A stretch of DNA of 64,000 nt from Anisakis pegreffii (taxonomy: Eukaryota; Nematoda; Chromadorea; Rhabditida; Anisakidae). Location: positions 124,001 through 188,000 of the forward strand of contig JAPYMA010000160.1 in assembly GCA_035041965.1 (NCBI GenBank), in the 5' to 3' direction. The position numbers and the translations under genes are program-made. Shown here piece by piece: positions 27,501 through 40,516 of this stretch. Below the pieces are notes generated by a model, which was not told the DNA's origin, did not search any database, and saw only the letters and a program-made list of their open reading frames with translations. Numbering within the stretch: position 1 is the stretch's first letter; each line of letters opens with the position of its first letter.

Positions 27501-29354
27501 CAAAATCGCTCAGGAAAATCTATGTTTTTCTGCATGGAGAGATCCAGTTGGACCGAATGATGCAAAAAATTTCATATGTTACTGGGCAAACTTGAGCGTA
27601 CGGTAGCCTTGAAGGCGGCACCCGAGCTAGTTTTAATTACACATCAAAACCTGTGAATATCTCCGAGAAACACGATTTATTTGATGACTCTGGTTGTGAC
27701 CATTCAAAATTGTTTATGAGCTTTGTCTGCTTTTATCAGAAGGTTAACAAGTCAGTTGCTTATACTGATGAGACAGAAGAACAATTGTTGAATGACTAAT
27801 GCCTGAGAAACTTTACAACTATCGAAACCAGGCAGGATAGAATCACTGATAACCTACACAACTTCGCCACCGGCAAGGAAACCGGTCAGCACTCTCCATG
27901 CGGTCATTGTCCACAGTGAACCCGCAAACGAGCTCACTGCACCGAAAATGATTGCAGTTGTACTACTGATCAAGAGCACCTGAAAAAGCGATGTATTTTA
28001 TCGAAACATGCAGATCAAACTCACTCATTCAAAACATCAATTAATTAAGATATCCTCTCATTAAAACTAAATCTCACTGGATCTCGATGACTACAGCAAA
28101 ACCAATGAACTAATTTCTACAATTGTATTTCTCACAAGTTTATCACTAAACTTGCTGGAGAATCAGATCATTCAATGAAATTATTAACACACGCTTCTAC
28201 GAAACGTGCTGATGATTCACTGATTCCTGATGGTTGCTTACTGGAAAACAAACGTAAAACAATGTTAATCAACTCCTTCTACAGTTTACCCTATTATTAT
28301 TATTCTAAGTTATCAGATCATATTATCGACCTAAAAAACAGCATGACAGGTGAAGAGAAGAAAACTAATAAGATTTACAGTTCGACGGCCATACGAGTCG
28401 CTCATTTGTCCGAAGAAAATTGTACCGAACAAGATACCAAGCATTTGAATCGAAATACTCGTCTTCACTGCCTTACCTTCGCTACACAAATAGTCGAACT
28501 GAAATTCTCACTCGCTAATCATTTTGAGCAGGATGAATTCAAATCTAAAGACGAAGACCATCATCAAGCCCTTCCGAACGATCGGAAGAAATATTTGGGT
28601 GTTGAACAATCACTTTACTCATAATAATGGATTTTATGATCAATTTTCCTGAGGAATCTACAACTGCGTGCCGATGAATGTGGCCAAATAAGAGTACAAC
28701 ATTGGGCACTCACCTCAACATTTACCGATTTGAACTGATATTCTAGTTGGGGCACGCATTCATTTTGCGGTCGCCACAGATCGTATTGGGCACATATATC
28801 ACCACCGGTTGTGTTCGCATGAAAGTCACCACAACTTTTCACGATTGGTTGGAAACCTACAAATAGAGAGTCTTGATTCTCTCAATGTTACGAAGAATCA
28901 GGCCAAAATGGGACTGCATTTGTTACACTTCGTCAAGTGACTTCAAAGGTAAACTTTCGTATCGAGCTGACAATTGGAAATATGTGTGCTTGTACGACCG
29001 AGCAACATTCTCGTCACCGTTACCAAGCAAATTTATTTCGAACATCGTGTTTCTAAGACATAACTACGGCTCTAGTTCGAGTACAAAATGATTTTACATT
29101 CTCCAAATTGGAATGGAATGTAATTGCAACGAACCTCCGTAAACCATGTAAACCATATTGCAAAGCATATTGAATACAATAAATTCAGCTGAGCAAACGG
29201 CATGGAAATTGTACCATCCGAGTTGCAAGAAATCGTCCACAGTTTTCGTTGGAGTCTTCGGTGCTTCTTGTTCGATTTGAAGTTTGCTGGTCTCGTCAGC
29301 GGCCGGATCGGTCTCCAGACGCACTGGTGCCTTCGAGCCTTCTTCGGAACCCAT
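24600..29354 (-). CDS. SLC22-like organic ion transporter (MFS)
   Basis: Plasma-membrane solute carrier of 558 aa, the normal SLC22 length. Exons: 29135-29354, 28714-28856, 28379-28498, 27863-27979, 27132-27349, 26730-26871, 26052-26152, 25656-25882, 25001-25191, 24600-24797; all phases agree. Exon 1 gives a hydrophilic N-terminus and the first membrane segment; exon 2 encodes the large extracellular loop with four Cys and an NTT sequon (SCGDFHANTTGGDICAQY). The MFS signature GQMSDSYGRR is at 151-160, ESPRWL at 277-282 closes segment 6, and PETKGK near 521 follows segment 12. These are hallmark positions of the organic cation/anion/carnitine family. Substrate cannot be told. Intron 5 holds one copy of a dispersed repeat and intron 6 a tRNA-like gene. 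A splice donor GTCAGT (exon 5) is weak but required by phase. Confidence 0.93.
26400..26657. mobile_element. Inverted-repeat element carrying a tRNA-like gene
   Basis: Outer inverted repeats of 21 bases at 26400-26420 and 26637-26657 match except for two positions. A second, perfect 14-base pair (ATGATATTGGTACA) at 26430-26443 and 26546-26559 is nested inside and encloses the tRNA-like gene. The whole sits in intron 6 of the transporter gene. It has no open frame, so if mobile it would be a non-autonomous MITE- or SINE-like element. No target-site duplication is obvious. Confidence 0.6.
26469..26539 (-). tRNA. tRNA-like gene, possibly Thr(GGT), atypical
   Basis: A 71-nt cloverleaf can be drawn. 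The acceptor stem pairs TCCGCGG with TCGCGGA (one G-T), the D stem GCTC with GAGC, and the T arm is GCGGG-TTCGATT-CCCGT. The B box GGTTCGATTCC is perfect and the A box is close to consensus. The anticodon arm is poor: only about four pairs, and base 33 is C instead of the near-universal U if the anticodon is read as GGT. Eukaryotes normally read Thr ACY codons with AGT, so a GGT anticodon is itself unusual. It may be transcribed by Pol III but is probably a tRNA-derived repeat or pseudogene. It lies in the same orientation as the host gene. Confidence 0.55.
27546..27640. repeat. Dispersed repeat, copy 1
   Basis: About 95 bases that recur near the other end of the window (63796-63890) in the same orientation. 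The shared core includes CGGTAGCCTTGAAGG and TTCATATGTTA. This copy lies in intron 4 of the SLC22-like gene. No coding capacity seen. Confidence 0.8.
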
Positions 29355-32300
29355 AGCACGGTCTTATTTTTCTACCCTATAATATCCCTCAAAATATTTT
29401 CACTGAACGAGAAAGAATCTTTTCATCGCTTCCATCCTTCCAATAGTGCGGTTCGAAGAACAATCGCATCTCAACGACGCTATCATGAAATATTGTGCAT
29501 TCAACGAAGTCATGCAATTTACTGTTGATCAGTTTTCTCAAAGGATCTTCTGCCTGCACGCTTGAACAAAATCGCTTACTCATGCGTAAGTTCGCACAGT
29601 CGATTCCATTCACTAATGTGATTCTGTTGAACATAGGAGAATGCAAAAAAAGCATAAATGGAAATTTTAAAGGTAACAGTGTATAATAATTATATCAATT
29701 TCACGGTTAAACTAAAACCACTTTTGGGAGCGCATCAAACTACTGTTAGACTACGAGTGGCGTTAATTATTTAATCTCAAACTTGGGTAATTAAGCCATA
29801 GCCATAGCATTCATAGGAAAATGTAATCGATAATGATAACGACGTAAACAACAACGACATTCATAATGACGACAGTGTTATACTAACAGTAATAATAACA
29901 TTAATAATGATAACAGCACCTCGCGATAATATCTCTAAAATTTCAAAATTCCAATTACTTATTACTTATTTCGAATTAATCGGACTGGAATTAATCGGAT
30001 ATTCGGACCTTAACTATTAAAATCATTAGTCATCTTAACTATTAATAATAAATATAACTTAACTATTAGTAATACGGCTTACAATAATTTACAAGGATAA
30101 AGATAAACCATACAGAACAAGAAATGTGGGATGAATAATTCGCCATTCTTTCTTTTGATATTCATATTCTCATGTTGTTTTTATTCGTTTTTATTTATAA
30201 ATCCTGATGATGGCTTATATTTTTATCCCCTTCTTATCACATTTCCTATCTTGCCTTTGTTTAGTCTCCTTAGATTCTCATGGTAGCGTTTTAAAATAAA
30301 TAAATTCAAATAAATCCATTCTCTTTTCGAATTTTAAACTCTTTTTTTTCATTTTCATGATTATTTAATCGCGACAGGAGCCGTCTAACGAAATGTTTTG
30401 AAATGCTGCTTGAATACTTACAGATACCATTGAGCAGAGTACAATATGTGCGACACAAGCTGGAGTTCGTCAACTTCTAATTTCCGATGACTGCATCGGA
30501 ATTCTATTAATCACTAGTTCTCATTCTCTCCCTTGCTCAAAGTTGACATTTCGCTGACCCTTCTACCAGTCGTAATCCGATTTATATCAGAAATTCAGCT
30601 ATTGTTAATTCAGCTCCGCGTACCGCAATGAACAAACGGAGTGAATGTATCATTGACAGGAAAAAAGCAGGGGAGCAATGATATGAGCTTGATGTTGGAA
30701 TGACTGTTGAAGTTTTTAGAGGATGCTAATCTTGGCTTCTGGAACGGTTCTGAACAATTGGAACTAGGCTATTGATAACACATCATGAAATTCGCTGTTG
30801 GGCATTGCGCTTTTCGCTGACTGGAATCGGAATGATGCTGGGTTAGGCATGCACTCGGCTGTAAGTTGTTGTTGTTGGAGATTGTTAGCGATTCGAACAA
30901 GTTTCACACTCACACTCAATTCAGACGGTTGGTTGCCTTCAAGAAGACAGTTGTTATTTGTGTTACGTGCGATAATTGCAGTGCAAACGATCGTCGTAAA
31001 CAACAAAAAACAAACTGCACTGCATCATTATACCGTAGACACAAACAAATTTCAATAAAGCACTCAAATTTCGATTATCTATAAGATTTCTTCGCAATAA
31101 CAGTGCTGATTGGTGATATCTCTTTCTTCGATTCATCATCAACTCAACTGCCCGAGTTGTAAAGTATTCTTGTTTTTTCCTTCTTTCACTCCAAAATTGT
31201 TTTTTTCAGTCATTTTCGACAGCTGCCCCCTTTTTCATCATCTGTTTTGTCATCTCAATGCCAATCGAAATCAACTCAACAATTCGCCAATTGATCATTC
31301 ACAAAAGTCTTTCAGTTTTGATCGCATCAATCACAGAAATTGACACACGTATACGTGCATTTCATCAACAATCTAGTCAAGCTGAACTTACTTCTTCGCC
31401 TTTATCAATACCAACACAAACAAATTTTTTTAATCATTTGCTATTCAGAGCATCGATTCAAGCTCAACTTATCTTTATCTTCACCAACACGTTCACTTCA
31501 ACTTTTATCATAGGCATCGTCAACATTATAAACTGAATGCATGAGAAGTAATGTAAATATATAAGAAATGAACAAGGCCCCAACCTAAGGTTAGGTCGGC
31601 TAGCAAAGTTTGAGGGTTGAATGAGCACCTTGAGGCAGTTTTATTCGTCACTTCGTTTACGCGTCAGCAGCTCGACAATTTTCGAAGTTTATTTCAATAC
31701 AATACAAATCACCTTAATAAAATTCCTCATGATGCATTCAAATGATCGAAAGTAGACGAAGACATTCCCAATAAATACGCTCGGTTGAGTAAGATGGCGT
31801 TGTTGCTAGGCGAAACATTCGAATTCAACCGAAACGTTGACCCAAAAAAAGTAATCCAATTAATGGAAGCGAAGCACATATGCTGCCAATATGTTGATTT
31901 TATAAGTGCCCAATTGAGCGGACCGAAACACCGTTCAGATTTTTTGGTTCTGATTTTGTCGATGACGAAGGACGTTATTTGGTGTAAAATTTTAATAATA
32001 TGCGAGAGAGAAGTACACAATAAAAGAACTCTATTCGTTAAGAACCACCTAATGCACTTTAGCCCATGTTCAGTGAATTTTTTAAATTCGCTCTATTATG
32101 AAATCATCATTTAAAACAAGACACACCGTTTCCACATCATAATTTCAGTGATTATGATTCGATAACCAGATAGGTTTGCTTGTTCTCATAAGTACATTAA
32201 GTGAGAAAAACTGCTCAACTGTGCATGCTCTCAATGAAATAATCGAGCAAGAAACGTCAAAAAATCATAGGGAAGCAATCAGAAAACGTTTCGACTATTG

Positions 32301-35300
32301 AATGCATCTGAGAAACTGGTCTTCTATTTAATTAACATCTTTTTTGAATTCCTCTCGAATGGTTCTTCTTGATTCGTTCGTTTTTTAACTCCTTCAGAAC
32401 AACCCTCCTATGTTCTATCAACGGTTTTCCGTAAATTAAGGTGAAATGTCTTGACAAAAGAGTGAGAAATGACTTCAACAATTAATCAATAAAATAAAAC
32501 AGACAATATGAAATATCATCAATATAAAATTGATGCATCCAATGATTTATTTCTCTTCTTCCAATTCTTTTTTAGGCAGTTCTACCGGTATTTCGAGAGC
32601 GTTCAAATTTTGTCAGTTTATTGCGTTCAATTCAGCGACACATTGAATTTGCGTTTACGTTTCCAGAATCCAATAAGAAGGAGTTCGTAATCAACAACAC
32701 TTACGATCATCATCAATCACTAATTATGGTTAGCACAAGAGACACACATCACCTACCGATCCTAGCAAGAGGAACCTTTATCGATACTTGGAGCGCAAAA
32801 TTCATTTGATCATTCTGCACACTCACGCAGATCAACTAGTTTACAGAAGACTATATGAAGACCTGATTGCAACGTACGGTGCTATGAGAATATGCTAATT
32901 GTAAGGATGCATAATAGTGATACTATGCACAATTAAGAGATTCTTCACGTGGATTCTTGAATTATTCTCTCAAATGTTCAAAATTATCATGAATACCACA
33001 CTCTTAAACTATCTTAAGGTAAACACAATAGTCTCTCAGAGTATATTTTAAACTGCTCAAGATTTTTGCCGTTTTTCTAGCAAAATTTCACTTATTGCCT
33101 GTGTGCAAAACCATTTCCTCACGTCACTTAACAAGATCTTAATCAAAAGTAACCAAAAGACTTATCGCAATCGCACGTAAGCCGGAATTCAGTTCTTAAA
33201 CAGTGATGTGATTGAAGCTTAAATTACAATCGAATGAAACTGAGATAACGAATGGAAAGCTGAGCAGAAGTTTTGAGTTGAAGTGAAAAATCCGGAACGT
33301 TCATTTCCTCCGCATGTGGAACATAGTAGTTCAATCAAAGTGAGTTTCTAAACGAGGTGGACTGAAAAGTTGATTCACAAACAAATAGGAGATACAAAAA
33401 TGACGACTGTATAGAGCTTGATATGGGATATAATAATGTTTTAACAGTGGGTTAGTATAGGATGTGTAGTTGCGACGATTATTTTGCTTACAATAGAATC
33501 TTTTAAAGGAAACGAATACCAATGAAGGAACTGTAACTGATTACAAATAATGTGATTACATAGAAATTGTTGGCCGCGAAGTGCCGAGTGAGGATAGTAT
33601 GAGGAACGAGAATTTAAGTGGATCACACAGCTTTACGGAGAACAACAACAACAACAGCTCATTTTGAAGCACTATCGTTTGTGGTGCCGTTCGAAGCATT
33701 TTATTTGAAATCTAAACACTTTTTTGTCTATTGTTGGTGCACCGAACAGACGTCAGCAGCACTGAGAATGAAGATGGGTCAGGTGAATCGGTTATATGGT
33801 AATAATGTCTGGTTGAGTCTTTAATCTCCACCCAGTCATCACTCAGAACAGCCTTCAGTTCACATTCCAAGATGAATTTAAACTACCACCTGAACTCACT
33901 GCAGAAACGTCAGCAAGTGAAAAAAATTACTAAATAAGAAGTGAACCACTTTTCTCTCACTCAATTCTAAATTTTTGGTTTCTAAATCGATATGTCGATG
34001 ATCGCAGAAACGTCTCGACTTCACAGATGATTTGAATGCCTTTTTCAAGCCACAAACTTATCAATCATCAACGACGTGCTTGAATGAAACACAATACTGG
34101 CTAAGACTCGTACCTGTACGATGCCGAATGATTCACCGAGATCTTTTCAGACAAAAACATCCTCAGACAGAAGAATGGAAGAAGTGTGCCTTAATCGTCT
34201 CAAATTGCAAATAAATCATATTCTCTAAGCACCACAATTACAATTTTTGTGGTCTTTCCATACGCTCCACTCAATCACTACATCAGTTCAACGTAACAGT
34301 CACACTTAATTCATATTTCCACAGCAAAAACTGTAAGCGTTCCATCGTCATACCCACTTCACATTGGTAGAAACATTTGATTTATTAATTGTAGTGTCCC
34401 TTTAAATTAGCATTCGCTGTTTCAACAGTCCTACCTTGAAAATTCATTGCTTCTTTTCCCAATCATATTCGATTCGTTTACCTGTAATTCAAAGTTTCAT
34501 ATATTCGATAGTTGTTGCTGTATTCTTTGAAATCCTGACGGAACATTTATGACTGGGTCTACAGTTAATGAACAGTGACATTTCTATTGCACACTTTTGG
34601 TGGACTGTCGTAGTCTGTTGTATTCCGCCTTTCAGTTGTTCTGTTCTAACCATTGGAATAGAGAAGGAATTGAGCAGTTTGACTTGAATAGAACCATCAA
34701 TGATGACGAATATCTGAGTGATGTTATTGGAATAGGTGAATTATTTAATGATTATTGCAAAAAATGTTATTGAAGTGAACACTGATCTTTCAAAACAGTT
34801 GCTGAAAGGGCTGGCATCCGAATGAACTCTTTCATAGATCTGAACAAAATCTGTTCGCTGCTCAAAGCAATAGATCTTGAAACGCTTTGAATGTTTCCAC
34901 TTTGACGATCCTCACTCGATAAACATTCACATTTAGTGATCCACGCAAACTGTTCATCGTCAATAAAGTGATAATTGCTCAAATCGTTGGCTCAAGTCGT
35001 CCCGAAAGGATGCCGCGTTTCGATGAATTGGCGAGAGGAGAAATCTGATTTCTTCGCATCATACCAACGCTATTACACATCAATAGTCATGCATCAGTTA
35101 CGATTATAAGTTAAGGCTTTTTGCCTATTGCTCTATTTTTAGGCAGCAAGAGCGAATCGTGCTCAGTCAATAGAGACTGAACTTTTTTTTTGTTAAGCAC
35201 AATACGCTAGAATGATTCAAATCGATTTTGAACCAACGTATTCAAAATTGTTGTCCACTGATGTTTTTCGGAAGCTTCGACGTCAAGGAACGTTGAAACT

Positions 35301-38165
35301 CAGAACATATCCGTCGAATTTTGATATTTTACACTTCAATGGAGATATGAAAGATGTTAGTGCATGATTGGCAAATTAGAAAATTATGTGAATAAAATTT
35401 CTGAAATATTGCCTGCTATCTTGAGTCTGAACGGCCGTCAATATAACATTGCCAAATGCTTTCTTTTCTTTAAGTGTATTCAGCGCAAAATACTTCATTA
35501 TTGTTTCAAATACGTGATGGAACAAGCTTTCCTTCATTGAGAAAACAAAAGAGGGACTGAGAATGACAATCGGTTTGGTTTTGAATTTTATTCTGGATGA
35601 GGTTTTTTTTGTATGCGAGTTGCTGTAATGAACAGTTGCTAAGAAAATGACTGAATGATACAAGAATGCAAACAAGATAGATATAATACAACTCAGTTGA
35701 TCATTCAATAGCACTTCACCTAGCAGATGATACGTTGGCAATTTGGAAAGATCATTATTTCGATTATGGGATGAGAAAGCGTTTATGATGTGAATAAAAT
35801 CATCTTTCTGAAAAGGTGCTAATGTCCGCTTAATTATTAATCGTAATGCACATTTTAAAATCATAAAACTTCCAGTGGTTCTCGTTTCTGCATTTCAATT
35901 ATCGATAGAATGCCTCCGTTCGAGCAGTCGACAGTGTTTACGATGGAGTGGCCAATTGCATTTGATAATACCTCATCTCATAGATACAAAATACTGAGAT
36001 CTCATCAGCATTTGAAAAGAACGTAACGAAAGAATCGACGATGTGTTTTTGACGTTAATAGCCGATGATCCTCCATAGACTGCAAATAACTGAACGCACA
36101 CACACTGATTGAGCCAGAATGATTTGTCAACGTATTTTTGTCCACAATAACATGCATATCGATCGTGTGCAATGGGAAACTCTAACATTCCGCTTTTTCA
36201 TCATTCACATTCAATCCATTTCATAGGGATTATAAGCAAATATGTAAATAAGTTCATGACAAAAATTATGCTGCCCAAATTTTACGTTTTTCCTGACTGT
36301 GAGGCTGACAAACAATTGGTTCAAGTTTCAAGGATGTAAACTAATGATTCCTACTAATCGGTTCGAATACACAATACTACTCAAGTACTACTCTCAATAC
36401 TGATCGCTGCTGTAGAGAACGTTCTCAAACCATTCAACAACTGCTTTCAACAAAGCTATATCGATGGAAATGTTTTCTTTTACATGATTAGAATCCTTTT
36501 AGAATCTTTTCATGTTCATCAGCGATGTTATAACCAGCATTAAAAGTTATTCTTTTGAGTTATTAAAAACTTGAAACATACCCTTTTGCAGTAGTGACTC
36601 TCAAAAATCTCACCATGATATTCGGTGTCACTGAGACATCCTGCTAGACTATCTGAATTCAAAACAACATTCCAGTGCGCATTGTGCTTCCGATTTGACA
36701 CATTCAAACTCTGATGTTATTGGCGTTCTAAAGTGATTGCTTTTAGAATTTAGACACTATGTATAAGTAAAACATGTGAGCACTGCACTCGGTTTCACGA
36801 TACAAAAATGCTGACAATTCTTTCGCTCAGTGTTCGTTGTTTTTTTTTGGGGGCTAAGATCGGAGTTGGTCGGTACCAGATAGGTTTTCTTGCAGTGCGC
36901 TCAAAAGTCTCATCAAAAGATGCACAGTTGTTTGATATGTTAGTTGAAAACAGTCGGTCGCAAAAACATTGATCTGCACTGAGCTTACTCAGCCGCACTG
37001 AAGCTGACAGCATGACAAAACAGCTGCAATAACACGATTTTAATTGTGGCTGATCGAGATTCAGACAACTGTAAATGCATACGGAAAATGTTCGGGAATA
37101 AGGCGATCTCCTTAACAAACTTGTAGTTTTAGTGAATGAACTGTAGCATGAATGAGGTTCAATCACCCCTGATGAAAAGTCGGTCGGTTGTGGGATCAGC
37201 TGTTTCCGTGAAACTACAAATTATCGATCGACAATATATCTTTCTCCAAGACTAAAGAATTTGCTCAGTTCGATGACGCGAAGAAACCATTCTGCTTCCT
37301 TGTGAACCTGATAATATGCTCAGTTCGGAAATGATATCGAGGTCAAATGTATCGAGTTTTATAGCAGAACCAGAAAATGTGCTCAATCCGATGGTTTGAA
37401 GAATTCATCTCGATTTTGAGCAAACGTGAAAGTATTCTAAGTTTGAAAGTTTAAAAGTTTAAATGTAGTGCTCCCGACAAACCTATAGTGGTGGTTCATT
37501 ATTGACTAACATTAAGATCAAATATATCGAGTTTGGTTGCGTAATGAAATTGTTCGTGACTTCGTGAAATATGTGACATACTTCCAGAAATTTAGTCACT
37601 TCTTTGAAATTGAGCATTGATAACACGTGAAACTTTGTGAAATCAAGAGAATCTACGGAATCTGATGCAGTTCTCAAGTCTGACGTAGCACTTCAGTGGA
37701 CGGTCAAGCAGAATGTTGCAAGGGTATGTTGCGAGGGTTTTCTATGTACGTTGATGTATATTGTTGCGTAATAATTTATTAATTTTACCAATGTATAATA
37801 ATGACAATATTCATACAATTAATATTCCAGCCGGCACAATGTTTTTAAACTCACAATCAAAGCGTCAAGAAACAGTAACCGTAAATACAAAGCATGTAAA
37901 CTATAAAGTGGAAGATATTAGTTAGAAGTGTAAAGCCAAAAACAAATGAAGATGTGACACTAAAATAAATTGCAGTATTAGTTGTAGAAGAAATAATCAT
38001 AAGTGGCAAATTATATCTCAGTGATTTTGGGAGGAATGTGTGTGTTCAGTGGTGAGCTAGTTCGTGATTTTGCAGCTGATGTGAATATATTCATTATTTT
38101 ACATTATCAGTTCGAGGCTAGAGAACCAAATTTTCTTTGCTTCATTGATCGTTGTGTTCGAGACT
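29355..38165. other. Large AT-rich intergenic region
   Basis: I see no gene I can support in nearly 9 kb. There are several simple-sequence stretches: ATAATGATAAC-type repeats at about 29825-29925 and a CTTAACTATTA motif three times at about 30009-30068. The longest open frame is 35376-35864 (-), treated separately. Exons flanked by matching splice phases were not found. Confidence 0.45.
35376..35864 (-). CDS. Orphan open reading frame, 162 codons
   Basis: The longest single uninterrupted frame in the gene-poor region, beginning with an ATG at 35862-35864. The product would be basic and hydrophobic in the middle (SCIISILFAFLYHSVIFLAT resembles one membrane segment). No family is recognised, there is no neighbouring exon in phase, and part of the opposite strand is also open, so chance is a real possibility. 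Codon choice does not help in such AT-rich DNA. Confidence 0.2.
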   Translation of the reverse strand: MILKCALRLIIKRTLAPFQKDDFIHIINAFSSHNRNNDLSKLPTYHLLGEVLLNDQLSCIISILFAFLYHSVIFLATVHYSNSHTKKTSSRIKFKTKPIVILSPSFVFSMKESLFHHVFETIMKYFALNTLKEKKAFGNVILTAVQTQDSRQYFRNFIHIIF

Positions 38166-39620
38166 TTAGTTTGATATCACTCGTTGAGCTCGAATTTTCG
38201 GAGTTTCTTTCACCTTACACGACGGCTTGTGCTCTGGAGTCGGGAAGCCACTCCAGCATGTGACTACCGTCTTATCGCATTCGCATAATGCTGTTTTGCA
38301 CGGTGATTGACCTGCTGAAATGTGCATTCATTTTTATCATTTCAGTATTTGATTTGTCGATTAGTGCCGTTCAATCTAGTTCACTTGATGCAGTCGTTAT
38401 CTTTATTTCAATGAAATTGCAGTTTTTGACGTTGTTTTTACTAGTCTTATCTTTGCTGCTTGCTAACGAAGAGCCACGATTGCGATAGATATGTTCAACG
38501 CTGAAAATCATTCGATGGTGTGATTTTCAGTTTGCTTAATGACGTATTTATCAGTGCCGAGATTATGGGACAGTGGCTGTGTCACTCTCATAGCATCTCG
38601 TATTTATGGGAATGATAGTTCTTTTTATGTGTGCGTGTGAAGAAGTTGGGAAATGCCCTTTCCATTCAACGTGTTTGCTGCGGAGCGGTTGATGTTACCT
38701 CTAACGGAAAAAGTTACCGTCAATTCGAGAGTTGTCCGCTTTCCTTGAGGAGCATGTTAAGTTACGTATCCCCTCTTATCTTAAATGATCACGCTTAGTA
38801 TTTTATTAGTATTATTACTATTGTGCCTCGATCATCTTTTATCACGAGCTGTTGCTGTCAATAGAGTCTCATTAAGTGGACGTTATAGAAATGATGTCAA
38901 TATTTGATTTTAAACCAACGTTTGCAAATTATCGTATTATTTTTGCATTCCCATGAGTAAAAATCGAAGTACTCTTCGAGTGTGTTACTACATTTGTGCA
39001 TTTTTACAGCAGTACCGTAGCAGTGATCGTGATTCATACAACAGCTGAAAAGCGATACTTCTTTATCGAGGTAAATTTGATCGTTCAGTTGAGCACCTCA
39101 CTTACAACTAGAAACATATTGTTAGTAATGAGTAAACTTTGTTTGATGATTTCTTGATGAAGATTTTGTGATGGTTCAAATTTTTTCGAATGTATTTTGC
39201 CGAAAAATTTATCAAAAATAATACTGAGCATGTTAAAACGAATTTCATTGATCACGTAACGTCGATTGCATAATGTGAAAAGTTGTTCGATAAGCAGCAG
39301 TAAGTTTCATGCAAACTTTCCAGTTGATACTAACATTACATTGGTATGCTTTTGCAAGCATGAGACTGGTATGATTCTGAACGAGAACGACAATTTGAGT
39401 GTGTTAAGAATAATGATTATGAAACGAACGCATCAATTCCATCAATCGGTACACCGTTACCTCCAACACCACAGTAGCATCCATAGTTATTGTAGAGTAG
39501 ACCATCGTGATGTAGTAAGCAATGTGCCATTCCGTCAAAATTCCATAGTGCTTTGTTGTGCACTTGCACGCTGTCGACTGTGCACAGCACTACTGCGAAA
39601 GCCAAAATGAAGTGAAGCAT
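38166..39620 (-). CDS. Secreted phospholipase A2, paralogue A
   Basis: Calcium-dependent hydrolase of the sn-2 ester of phospholipids; 153 aa precursor. Exons: 39430-39620 (191 nt), 38920-39044 (125 nt), 38166-38311 (146 nt), phases 2 and 1. Residues 1-18 form a signal peptide (MLHFILAFAVVLCTVDSV). The calcium loop YNNYGCYCGVGGNG is at 43-56, followed by the catalytic pair His69-Asp70 in CCMNHDHCY. Exon 3 supplies the conserved CECD motif with the family's catalytic-network Asp, and most paired Cys. All active-site features are intact. The tail after the last Cys is basic. It is transcribed away from paralogue B, whose exons 1 and 2 have exactly the same lengths and phases, so the two arose by inverted duplication. 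Role could be digestive or secretory; not decidable here. Confidence 0.92.
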
Positions 39621-39932
39621 TTGGAGTGAAACCTAAAACTCATACAAAGAATGTCTGAATGCTTGAGTCAATCAAAGGGTGATCATCGAAGTAGTATTGG
39701 AAAGTCAGGCATAGCCAAGTAGCATAGCCAACGGGGTGCATATGAACGTCAGCTCACTAGCTGAGTTGGTTCATATTCAGTGTTTGACCTGAATTTGAAG
39801 TGGAAATAGCGGATTTATGAGCGGAGTTGATGGTTGGGACGGGATTGACCGAGAGTGTGAAAGGATAGTTTCACTTCTGAATGCTGCACTCTGTGCCACT
39901 GGAATCGCTCAAGCTTTTTTGCGCGTTGTTGG

Positions 39933-40516
39933 TCTTTTATACTTGTTGAGAGTGTAAAAATGTGGTGGCGTGATTTTAATTTATCAGCCAATTATCGTTA
40001 TTTTTTTCATTAAAAATTGCTTCAATGCGTGCGAACATTGGACCGAATGAACGAAATGCTCAGTAACTCACCTGACATAATCCGATTTCCAAGAAAAAAA
40101 TTGACTGGTACCAGAAGGTGGTGTGATCTTTTATATCTGTTGAGAGTGTACAAACATGGTGGCGTAATTTTAATTTATCAGCCAATTATCGCTATTTTTT
40201 CTCATTAAAAATTGCTTCAATGCATATGAACTTTGGACCGAATGAACGAAATGCTCAGTAACTCACCTGACATAATCCGATTTCCAAGTAAAAAATTGAC
40301 TGATACCAGAGGGTGGTGTGATCTTTTATACTTGTTGAGAGTGTACAAACATGGTGGCGTAATTTTAATTTATCAGCCAATTATCGCTATTTTTATCATT
40401 CAAAATTACTTCAATGCATACGGACTGTCGACCGAATCGTTAAAAATGCTCAGCAACTCATATCACATAATCCGATTTCCAAGTTAAAAATTGACTGATA
40501 CCAGAGGGTGGTGTGA
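39933..40516. repeat. 195-bp tandem repeat, three units
   Basis: Three head-to-tail units start at about 39933, 40127 and 40322 (194, 195 and 195 bp). They share phrases such as TTTATCAGCCAATTATCG and CATAATCCGATTTCCAAG; unit 3 is the most diverged. The period is a multiple of three, so one frame repeats in register (for example DRMNEMLSNSPDIIRFP), but stops break it in unit 1 to 2. It sits between the two divergent PLA2 genes. Confidence 0.9.

Noticed and set aside
28175..28624. 149-codon plus-strand frame
   Set aside because: It overlaps, antisense, the transporter exon encoding the GQMSDSYGRR motif, which is certainly coding on the minus strand.
36795..37166. 123-codon minus-strand frame
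   Set aside because: No signal peptide, domain or neighbouring exon; Ser/Cys-rich composition with no pattern I can support.
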